Source: Zonotrichia leucophrys gambelii (taxonomy: Eukaryota > Chordata > Aves > Passeriformes > Passerellidae). From it: DNA of 64,000 nt. Below the pieces are notes generated by a model. The model was not told the DNA's origin. It saw nothing but the letters and a program-made list of their open reading frames with translations, and made no database searches. Of the stretch, positions 26,063-35,500 are shown piece by piece; within the stretch, counting starts at the first letter, position 1, and the number at the start of each line of letters is the position of its first letter. The stretch lies in the NCBI RefSeq assembly GCF_028769735.1, contig NC_088178.1:19294357-19358356 (forward strand). The letters run 5' to 3'. The position numbers and the translations under genes are program-made.

Positions 26063-29024
26063 TTCTTTTACATGCCCTTCTCTGGAGTGGTCCCTGTTTA
26101 TATTTTTTTACATATATATATAAGGCTTTCTGCACTTGTTGTTGCTGGTTTCTTTAATCTGCTCCTTCTCTGCAGCATCATTTGCAGTGGAGGGACGAGG
26201 AAGAGCTTTTCAGTGTTTCATGTAATGCACATCTACACATGTACAGCCAGTTAAAAAATAATGATGTAGTTGTGGAAATGTTCCAATTTTCTCCAACACA
26301 AATGGGCAATCCCACTGATTATCAGTAACCACTTTCAGTTTTGGCCTTGTGTGCAGCCAGGATGCAATGGGGAAGCATATCCTCATAGACTATAAATCTG
26401 TTCACTTCTTTTGTCTTTGTGTTAAAACATAAACCTAACCTAAGATCTTGCCTTAAATGAAGCCACACCAAATGGTTCCCTTCAGAAATTCCTTTGTTTT
26501 GCTATTGACAGACTATCACCATGCTCTGTGTTTGGATCATAATAGGCTCCAACTGACCTGACAGCCAAAGTTAACTCAGCAAAATCCTAAAACTTTATAC
26601 CTTGCCACATATGAATTACTCCATTTATCTTCTCTGTACTTCAGGAAGCAGCTAGTGTCCTAAAAGTTACTCATGTTATCTTAACACCTGTCTGGGCTGT
26701 GTAAAGAAACTGGCAGATTTAAATAGCACTAGAGATGTCCTAAATAAGACAAACCTGTTCTCAGAAATGAAATTACTAAGATGACTTTCTGTGTCTGCTA
26801 AAAAGGGTGCAGTCTTGTTCTCCATATGTGCTGGGTGCTTTGGCATTGCTGTCAGTAAAATGAGAATGCAGTTCCTGTGTTAGATCTCCCATGGAGAGTA
26901 TGGCAAGGCTGGAACTGGGCTTTAGTGTACAAGGTGATGATCACTGGATGCATTTTTGCATATTTTTCATCTATCTATTTATTTAAATGCAGTCTAGCTC
27001 CTGTGTCCTGCATCTAGAAATGGCCTATGGTAGCTACCAAGGGAACAGCGTAGAAAAATAGAGGAAAATATATTGTGACATTTTTCCTGTGGAATTCTGC
27101 TTGTACCCTTAAGATGACGCTGTATCCTCTTAGCCTTATTTTCCTATGTTCAGAAAGGTTCCATAGAGTGAGGATCTTACTTTTTTTTTTTTTTTCTGTG
27201 TTAACTGTAACTTCTTTGGAAGTTTTTTGCAAACCTAGTTGTGGAATTCCAAGCAGATCCATCACTTGGATCTCTTTGTCCCCTTGCTTCAGAAAACCTT
27301 GAAGAACGCCAAACAGATTTGCAAGGCAGGGGTTTGCTTACAAAAGCTGCATTACATCTTAGCCAATCTGTCTTCTTTATGACTCCTGATTTTGTTCTCA
27401 CAGGTTGCCATCTGTTTTTCTGGATTGCTGGGTTGTCTGTAGTTTTCCTGTCTGTTGTGTTTTCCTGACAACTCCTGGTGAAAGCACTCACAGCAGACAG
27501 GGACACTGTGTTGGTGATCTCTGTGCAGCTTCTCTGGTGTGGCCTGGCCTTCAGAGCCAGGCAGGACAAAGGGAGTGTCCCTTCCTCCCTGCAGTGCAGT
27601 GCAGCCCTGTGCTCTCCACTGGCCCCTGGAAGGGGCTCAGCTCCCAGGGGCTGCTGGTTCAGGGCCTGGTTCCACTCTGCCTTTGCCTTGGAGTTTGTTC
27701 CACAGATGGCCCAGGTGAAATCTCCAGCTTTGCTTCTGCTGTGATGCTGAATCCCCACCCACATGCTGGTCAAAGGGCATCATTTGACATTTCATGTTTT
27801 GGTGTAATTTTCAGTGTGAAAAACATTTAACAGTCTAGTGGTTTTAAGGATATTTAGCATAAGCAGTGCCATTTGATACTCATTTTAGAAAAGAGTCTTT
27901 GAATTTTATATTGTTCTGCTTCAGCACAGAGAAATTTCACACCACCTTAGACATTTGCCCTTTCCTATTTCCTAGAGTTTTTAAAAAGAATATTTACTAG
28001 TTTTTTATTAAACAAGATTGTCCCTAATTTTTTTTCTTCTTACAAAATCCTGTGTTTGTTATATGCAAGGTGTGTCTTTGCAGCAGGCAGCTGGAAGTTC
28101 AAAGTGATCAGTATGAACTGGTAGTCCAGGGAAGACAGAGGTATTGGTACCTATAAGGTTTCTGTACTTCCTTTTGTTTTGCTGTACCTTTTGCTGCCTT
28201 ACAAATAGTCTTTGTTCAACTGCTTATTTTTTTTTAACCCCTAAGCTATGTTTTAATTTGAATTAGAAATTGTGTCTCCTTGCATCAGATTAAATAATTA
28301 ACTTTCATTACAGAAATTATTACCAGCATTTTTGGAAGAGTTTTTGTGCCACTTACATTCAGCTTACAGAATACTGCAAAGAAATCTGTGCATGACAGCC
28401 ATTGCTATTGAGCCAGGACATTCCTCTGTCAGCTCCAGCCTGAGTTTGATCTTCATATTCCAGGGGAATAAAGCTACATGGCACAAGGCACATTTCACTC
28501 CTTACTGTTTAGATTCCCCTCACCCCATTCCCCAATGCTTTTCCAGCTATTTTTATCTTACTGTTTCCTTGCAACCTTAGAGGTATTTTGGGTAAAAATC
28601 ACTTAAGTTTCCTTTGAAATCTGCCTGGAAAATGCAGCAGGGAAGCAGGAAGTCCCAGGGAAGCAGCTCCAGAAGGATTTTATCAGTTTCCTGCCTGTGT
28701 GAATGGACATGGCAGTACCACTGTGTGTTCTGCTGGATGGAGCCAGGGCTGCCAGTCAGCAGCCCCCAATCTCTCCCAAATCTTGTTCCAAGGCTGTAAC
28801 TTGGTCTTAATTTTTTAACCTCTCCTTTCCTCAGTTTCCTTATGAAGAATAAAGTGTTAACTTTGTGAGGTCTGTAGCACTTTGGGTGGAAGGTTTCTCC
28901 ATGTGCATCATGGTTTTGCTTTGTACCATGGTGCTGTCGGCATTGAGCCAACAGAACACAAAGCAGCTGTGGTAATTTTTGTTCTTAGTTGCAGAGATGT
29001 TTTCTTTATCATTCTCAATTCCAG

Positions 29025-29085
29025 CTGCACATATCATGGTGTAAGAGCTACAGTTCTTCAAGATGAAAAATATCTCCTGACAAAG
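29025..29085 (+). other. Candidate upstream exon with a GC-type donor (weak)
   Basis: A strong acceptor (TTTCTTTATCATTCTCAATTCCAG) is followed by 20 open codons reading TYHGVRATVLQDEKYLLTK after a split first codon. The segment ends at AAG before GCAAGT, the consensus of rare GC-AG introns; a GT donor lies shortly after, but a TAA intervenes. It ends in phase 0, which would fit the segment starting at 29633. I recognise no family, and it may be a chance pattern. Confidence 0.12.
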
Positions 29086-29632
29086 GCAAGTGTAAAAGCC
29101 TAAAGGTATGTAAGGAATTCAGAACTAAACTAACATAGATCTTGGAATTGCTGATATCTGTAAACACTGTTTTGCAACAGCTTTTAATATGTGAAATGAT
29201 GCTCTGCAGATCATGAATCAATCAAATTATAGTGAAGAGTATGAGATGACAGCATAAAGCAGAGAATGGCAGCAGTGCCTAGTTTGTACTACTTATCCCT
29301 AGGCTGACAGCATTTTCTGTCATAAATCTGTTTGGTTTATAACTAGGCCATAAAACCTTACATCAGGCTGAAATGCAGCAGGATTCTGTAGTTCAAAAAT
29401 TGTGCATTTGTAGAGAAATACATCAGTGATTTGTTAATTAAAATTGCAGTGCTTTAACAGTTATTTACATTTCTTCTGCACTCTTATAACTTGTGCTTTT
29501 TGGACTCAATTTATGTTCCATGTAAATCTGTGTGATCTATTTAAAACTTGCTGTCTCCTTGGCTTCATCAAATTCCTTTTTATATATACAGGTGTGACTT
29601 AGAAAATGCTCCTTCATAATTTTTGTAATTAG

Positions 29633-29677
29633 ATGGGGGACCTTGCTGAAACTTCACAGGAGGCTGATGAGACTAAA
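29633..29677 (+). CDS. Candidate first coding exon of an unrecognised small gene
   Basis: An ATG opens a 15-codon hydrophilic frame (MGDLAETSQEADETK) that ends at a strong donor, AAA followed by GTGAGT. The ATG lies directly after TTTTTGTAATTAG, so it may be a 5' exon or one reached by splicing. The exon ends in phase 0, and the next exon-like segment (30288) starts in phase 0. The chain has three parts and encodes about 70 residues. I do not recognise the product. Support is limited to splice-site quality and phase agreement. It lies in the gap between the convergent PIGK and ST6GALNAC5 genes. It could instead be a non-coding RNA exon or a coincidence. Confidence 0.22.
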
Positions 29678-30287
29678 GTGAGTTTGGGCTTGTTTTGTTT
29701 AAAATATGTGTATGAGGGTAGCAAGAACACAGAGCTATTAACAGAAACTGAACAAGGAATGAGTTACAATGCTTAGCTTGGCTGTCTTAGGAGATTTAGT
29801 GCCCTTACATTTCATTCCATTTTTCTTCATATTCTTAGTGCTTCCCCATATATACTTGACACTGAGCAGTCTTGCAGACAGGGAACAAGCCTGTGGAACA
29901 CAGTGGGGTCTGGCAAGTCTCTGTGTTTCCACAGAATACTGGAAGTAGACCAGTGTACTCTATCTTTAAATGATCCAATTTTAACAGTAACATAGCTAAA
30001 CATATAGCATACACATCCTGCAGCCCTTGAGTGATGGAAAAACTAAGAGCTCTAGTTTAAAATGAAAAGATCTTTTTATTATTGTATCAGTAATAAAACA
30101 GGGACAGAAGCATCAGAGGACCTACTGTGATCTGTACCATGTCTTGCAGTCACATTAGAAACAATCTGTAAATCAGTTTGACAGGTTTCATCAATTGGGG
30201 CAATATATGCTGCATACACACCCAGTACACATGTTGAAAGGAATGTTCAAACTGCCATTAGTTCAAAACCCATTCTGTTTTTTATAG

Positions 30288-30341
30288 AATGCAGTGAAAT
30301 CAAGTGGAAGAAATAAAACACCATCAGTGAAAGAAGGAGAG
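30288..30341 (+). CDS. Candidate second coding exon of an unrecognised small gene
   Basis: Acceptor CTGTTTTTTATAG, then 18 codons (NAVKSSGRNKTPSVKEGE), then donor GAGAG/GTAAAC. It is phase 0 at both ends and therefore compatible with the segments before and after. The product is basic and serine-rich with no domain I can name. A second possible donor (AAAG/GTAACA, about 25 bp on) would shift the frame and lead to an early stop in the next segment, so I prefer the first. Confidence 0.22.
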
Positions 30342-30893
30342 GTAAACACCAGCTGTCAAGAGAAAGGTAACATGCACTTGGCATTCAGTTTGTAAGCTGA
30401 GTGGTGTGTACCAGGAAGAACACCAAAATAAAGCTTTTAAGGCAAAATACATTATAGATTCTTACTTTTTGATAGTGGGCAGGGCTGCAGCAGGACAGTG
30501 GCTCTTGGAGACTTGCACTTCAGGTTCAGGCAGTGTTACAGAGGTGACACCAGTTGGCCCCTGCCAGGGACAGTTCACTTTATCCCCAGACAGCTGTATC
30601 TGTGGGGCAGCTGCAGCTATTGCTATCCAGTTTTGGAAAGAGGAAGACCATGGGTTATAAGGGGGTTTAAATGAGTGTTTGGTCCAGTTCTGTGTCTCAC
30701 CTCTGAGGTTCAGCTTCTTGGATTTAGGTGTTTAAAGGTAGTATCTTTGTTCTAGCTTTTGCACTTGCCTAATGAGAGACACTTTTCATCACCTGAGATA
30801 TGTTTCATGCAATAGTTACTGATTACTTAAAAAAATTTTGAGATTTGATATTTGTGAAGCAAAAGGAAAAGTAATACTGTAACTGAAATCTTC

Positions 30894-30899
30894 TTTATT
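30894..30899 (-). terminator. ST6GALNAC5: Possible ST6GALNAC5 poly(A) signal
   Basis: AATAAA on the - strand, about 1.4 kb after the stop codon, followed by a T-rich stretch in the direction of transcription. Use is inferred only. Confidence 0.25.
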
Positions 30900-30981
30900 C
30901 ACAAGCCACATGTAACCCAGTAATTCCCCCTGTGAGGTTCCATACACAGCATGAGCATTGTCCTTCCCCTTTGTCTTGCAG

Positions 30982-31095
30982 GGACTCACCACATACAGGG
31001 ACTTCATGGAAAAAAAAGCAGAGTTTAACTTTGCTCCTCTCAGGAGGACAATTTTGTACTCATGGAACACTTTTCATATCCCAGCTTCAGTGTGA
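30982..31095 (+). CDS. Candidate terminal coding exon of an unrecognised small gene
   Basis: Acceptor CCCCTTTGTCTTGCAG, then 37 codons starting GLTTYRDFMEKKAEF and ending NTFHIPASV before TGA. In phase with the two preceding segments it would complete a protein of about 70 residues with charged N-terminal and more hydrophobic C-terminal parts. AATAAA hexamers on the same strand at about 31690 could end the transcript, which would then overlap the 3' UTR of ST6GALNAC5 in antisense. The other frames here are also open, which weakens the case. Unrecognised and unproven. Confidence 0.22.
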   Translation, partial: GLTTYRDFMEKKAEFNFAPLRRTILYSWNTFHIPASV

Positions 31096-31689
31096 TCCAG
31101 AATCTCCGAGATCAGTGATGATCTTGGGACAGTAGAAAGCAGAGATTTTTGCAGGTGCAGTGCTGTGATCCATGACTACCATGACTGGTATTGTAGTACT
31201 GGTAGTTTACCTTCTTCATTCCAGAAATTTGGTCACATTGTGCTGAGCAGCTGTGGCCTGCTTCGTAGTCAGTTGCCTCAGGGGGGTTGCTGGCAGCCTC
31301 TTGCAGGAGTACAAGAGGCAAAACAGAACACAACCCATCCAGCCTTAGCTTGTCTTCACTGAGAAGCTGCTGCCATGGCCAGTGGGGGGTTTGGCTTTTT
31401 GTGGATAAATTTTGTTTGCCCTCCTTCCTCCCACCCCTATTTAAAAAACAGCAGCTCAATAGCACAGCAGCAAATGCACATTAATATCAAACAGAATTTT
31501 CACTACCATTTTCCTATTAACATAAGATGTTAGAATGTAAAGTGAGCTGGATCTGCGCATGGGACCACTCTTGCTGTTAAAGGCTTTAGGCTGGAACAGA
31601 GCCCAAAATTCTTAGAAGAAATCCAACATTTCTTGATCAAATATTAATTACATGCCATATAGAATTATATATTTCAAACAAGTTTTATA

Positions 31690-31695
31690 AATAAA
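31690..31695 (+). terminator. Possible poly(A) signal for the + strand candidate gene
   Basis: AATAAA about 600 bp after the candidate TGA at 31095. It only matters if the candidate exons at 29.6-31.1 kb are real. Confidence 0.15.
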
Positions 31696-32120
31696 AAGCT
31701 AGGCCCTTCAAACCATCAGCAATATTAATTTTGGATTTAAAAGATTATGAAAGATAACCACATAACTGTGAATTAGAAAAATACTGGCCTAGGTTGCATA
31801 AAAACCATTAAATAAATACGGAAAGTTTTCACTATGAAAATTCAGTGACATCGCACTTAAAAAAGCCATAATGAGTTAAAGGTCCCTTAATGACACTCAG
31901 ATTGTGTTTCATGAATCACAGACACAGAGGACGTCAGATGGCCCCAAAAGGTGACAGACTGGGTTCATACAGTTTAACAGCAAGTACTGGGGGTGTGTGC
32001 TGCTCCTCCACGCCATTCCTGCCTGCTGCTCCTGCCTGTGCCAGCTGCACACCCTGGGACCCTGCTCCTCCAGGCTGCCCTCTGGCCCAAAGCCCAGAGG
32101 CTCCTGTGGGAGGTGCCGTG

Positions 32121-32342
32121 GCTGGCTCTGTGTGTCCGTGTGTCCGTGCTCAGGCCAGCGGGCTGGGTCCGTGTGTCCGTGTGTCCGTGCTCAGGCCAGC
32201 GGGCTGGCTCTGTGTGTCCGTGTGTCCGTGTGTCCGTGCTCAGGCCAGCGGGCTGGCTCTGTGTGTCCATGTGTCCGTGCTCAGGCCAGCGGGCTGGGTC
32301 TGTGTGTCTGTGTGTCCGTGCTCAGGCCAGCGGGCTGGCCTC
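32121..32342. repeat. 41-bp minisatellite built from the ST6GALNAC5 stop region
   Basis: Five copies of the 19-bp core gctcaggccagcgggctgg start at 32148, 32189, 32238, 32279 and 32320. They are separated by spacers made of tgtgtccg octamers. Core spacing is 41, 49, 41 and 41 bp; the 49-bp interval carries one extra octamer, so the array is nested. The copy at 32320 is the ST6GALNAC5 coding end itself, in which the complement reads Ala-Ser-Pro-Leu-Ala-stop. The other four copies lie in the 3' UTR. The long + strand frames across this block are repeat artefacts. Confidence 0.93.
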
Positions 32343-32553
32343 GGGCTGGGCTCCAGGCAGCGGCTGTGGCTCCCAGTCGGGCTGGAAGAAGCGGATGTCG
32401 AATGTCCGAGCCCAGTTCTCGAAGACGCGCTTCTCGGTGAGGAAGCGGTGGTGGCTGCCCTTGCGGCCCCGCTCGTGGGAAATGTACATTGTGCACTCGT
32501 CTGGCCCCAGAGGCTCGTAGTAGTGATAAGGTACTGAAAGATGATTAGGATCC
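32322..32553 (-). CDS. ST6GALNAC5: ST6GALNAC5 last coding exon: C-terminal catalytic part and stop
   Basis: Acceptor TTCTTTTTTCCACAG, then a G that completes a split Arg codon, 76 codons and TGA. It encodes the C-terminal part of an alpha-N-acetylgalactosaminide alpha-2,6-sialyltransferase, with sialylmotif III (PYHYYEP) and motif VS (the HHRFLTE His-Glu pair within SHERGRKGSHHRF). FFQPDW closes the conserved fold. The family member is called as number 5 from close agreement with remembered human ST6GALNAC5 and from the PIGK neighbour; number 6 is the main alternative. After FFQPDW the tail (EPQPLPGAQPEASPLA) is Pro/Ala-rich and unlike the human tail. The exon is CpG-rich, and its stop codon lies inside the adjacent minisatellite. 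Confidence 0.95.
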
Positions 32554-35500
32554 CTGTGGAAAAAAGAAAATAGATGGAAGCCCAAGATATTCTTTCTTGT
32601 TGATTGAAAAGATGCTATCTTTAATGAACTGATGGGCTCAAATCCACTTTTCCTCCCAGTTAAACCATGTAGCTGGTTTTTTTCTTGCATATCTAATACA
32701 TCAGAATGGGGCAAAGGAGTTTTCTTTGCTTTTTCTTTTGCTCTCCTTTAATCCTCTTCCTCCCAGCTAAATGAAGGACAGCAGTAGCTCAGAAACAAGG
32801 GAGAGTGCTGGAGGGCTGTGTTACTACTATGAAATTTGAAGTAAACTGCTTAAAAGAGATTTAAATCTGGATTGTGATTTGTTAAAGGTCCTGCAGAGGT
32901 ATTTCCTGAACTGGGGAAGAAAGAGGAGATGACAGATGGAGGTGGTGATCTGTGTCACGTCAGCTCAGCTGAGCGTTCCCAGCATGCTGCGCGAGGTTCC
33001 GAGAGCACAGCTTCAGTGAGAGCCTGCTCGCCAGGTCAGTGCTACAGGCAGCTGGTGCTGGCATTTTAATCAAACATCTCATGCACAAATTAGTTCTTTA
33101 TTTTACAACAGTAGTTCTCATGTATCTAAGCTAAAAATTAAACCAGTTCACCCATAGTATCCATCTGACCTTGTGAACCCGTTCACATTTCCCAGCGGGA
33201 GATGAGTGACTCGTGGTGACACACTGGATATGCCAAACACCAATTAGATACTTAGGATAAAGTTCATTTTAGCAGTTCTGACCTCAGTGTTTCCATGTAA
33301 CATTCTGTAAATGGCACATCTGTATTATAATAAGCCAGAGCAATTCATTCTTCTTTTATTTTAATCTCTACCTATACCCATGATGGTTTATTACTTTAGG
33401 CATGGGCGTTTTGGGCTGACAGGAACTCACACTCTCTCTGTGTCATAAATACTAAGAGAGCAAGCTATCCCAGACAGAATTACCCAATTGTATCCCTCTC
33501 TCCCTAATTGCTACCAGCTATTTTGCTGTAGCAGAAAATTTTCCAGTATCAGCATTTAGTGAAGCCTTGGAGCTGTGCTGTGTTACAGCCTGAGCTGAAC
33601 AGGACCCCAGCACAGAGCAAGAAATCTGATACAGACTCAGGGCTGTCAGCTCTAATATACAGTTGATTATTTTCATTTTGAAGAGCTAATATTTAAGGTC
33701 ACTTTCAATTGAATGCATCCACAATCTGTCAGTAGTCTGTGCTGGTCATTATTTTTACTGTGTAATTCTGTCACCTACGCAATTTTCTAATTTTTCTTAT
33801 TTTGCCATTATCCATATTGTATATGCAGAGTAATGTATGATATTGCTGCTGCTTCCCATTTGTGCCTTAGATTAACGTTTTAATTCGATCAGTCTGCCTT
33901 CCTTATAACACAACATGGTGATCAATCTTACAAGACCAGAACAACAATAAAATTACATTTCTAGAATAAGATGGATTCTAAACTTATTAAATATATTCTC
34001 ACTGGAATACATAAGAGTGAAACAAAATCCTTCATCACCTCACCTACAGAAAATGCATTTGTAATCTAAAGCTGCCCTTCATGTAGAAATTTATTATTTG
34101 TAAACTACAACTATTAGAACTCAATCTTCAATTAATTTTTCACTTTTTTGATACATTGGACCTCTTATTGTTGCTTAAATGAATAATTGGTATGGTTACT
34201 ATAAATGTAATAGGATACATTTTCATGTGACGTGTTTTTGTTAAGAACTACTAAACAAATAGGCCTGTGCCTTTCACTCAGACTGCTCCTCCTTCTTGCA
34301 CTAAAGCTGGATTTTATTCTTGGGTCCTCAACCTGTATAGCTTGGTATAAATTTACTGCTTTAAAGTTAGGATTAGTAAAGTTGAAATCATATGTCCAAC
34401 AGACTTGGGAAAAATGCAGCCCCAGTTAAGGGGCAAAGTGACCCTCTCAGGCTGCAGGTCCCTCCAGGCAAGGTGGTCTTGAAGCCAGGGATTCCACATT
34501 CCATGGAAGGTTCTGAACAATACCAGTGTTTCCTAAGTGGATGTCCCCAGCTGCTGGCAGGCTGTACCAGGTCACTGCATCCTGTGCACCATGCCACCAG
34601 AACCAGCCCAGAGGCACCTGGTGCAGCACAGAGTACAGAGGGCCTGGCAGGGGAGAGGGGCAGGAGCTCAGTGCAGGCAGCCTGCGGGGTCAGGCCTCGT
34701 GTGCAGCTCTGCTGGCTGAGCTGGGGCTGAGATCAGGACAGGAATGGGGACTGCTGGCTGCAGACCTCTCTAGGAATACTCTGCAGCTGGCTGAGGTTTT
34801 AAAGCTGAATTCCAAAAGCTGTCTTTTAGATTTGGAACTCTGAAGGGTATTTACATAATGGAGGACCTTCTCATTTTATGGGAGTTCTGGATTCCCCCAG
34901 ATTGCATGCTGGTAAGCTTTGGATTTGAATTCTGGCTTGAGTACACCATAACCCAAATTAACTGTGCTGTGTTATCTTCTAACTCTGCAATTAGCTTGTG
35001 TCACCAGCAAATGAAATGCATGAGTAATTTCTATAAGGAAATTGCTTGCCACCTCATTTATTAACATTAAAACAGATGCTGTTTTATCACTGACTGATAC
35101 TGGACATTAATCAGTATTTTGTCAGACTCTGCATGCATATTAATAGCACAGCTGGGAGGAATCTCTGGAAGTTCCTCTGTAAGATATCCTGAGCTTCCTG
35201 CCAGCACAGCATCCATGGAAGTGCCTGTACCCTGCCAGTCAGCTGCTGTTTGCCACTTGAGTGCACATTTTCCCACAGATGGTATCCACCTACAGCAAAA
35301 GCTGGAGGTACAACACAAAAGAAAAAAGGCAAGGAAACCAGGCCACCCCATACCACATTCTGGTCAGCCTCTTTCCTTAGAAATGAAGAGCCATACTTAA
35401 TCAATCCTCTAAAACTATAGGTACTGACATACTTTGTAAAAGAATTCGTATTTTGATGTGTGAGTAAAGGGTCATTTATATGGTGAGTGATGGGCAAGAT

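Larger units (their letters stand above)
20906..29024. other. Apparent intergenic DNA between PIGK and the 29-31 kb candidate exons
   Basis: I found no gene I can support here. There is an AT-rich patch near 26.0 kb and a GC-rich patch near 27.5-27.7 kb that keeps several frames open on both strands without a recognisable domain. Single exon-like segments on the + strand, such as 23546-23597 (acceptor GCTTCTGTTACAG, 17 codons, donor CAGgtggga), could belong to an undetected transcript but do not join into a consistent chain by eye. Confidence 0.55.
30894..32321 (-). other. ST6GALNAC5: Probable ST6GALNAC5 3' UTR, end uncertain
   Basis: The sequence after the ST6GALNAC5 stop codon has no further coding support. 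It contains the minisatellite and then an AT-rich stretch (31.48-31.88 kb). The first AATAAA on this strand that I see (TTTATT on the given strand at 30894-30899) would give a 3' UTR of about 1.4 kb, but another lies near 30075-30080. The true end cannot be set from the sequence alone. Confidence 0.35.

Noticed and set aside
27201..27773. 190-codon - strand frame as a gene
   Set aside because: No recognisable domain, low-complexity GC-rich context, open on both strands.
31890..32537. 215-codon + strand open frame with repeated VCPCVRAQASGL-type units
   Set aside because: It is the translation of the minisatellite plus the antisense of the ST6GALNAC5 last exon. The repeat length explains the open frame and the repeated peptide.
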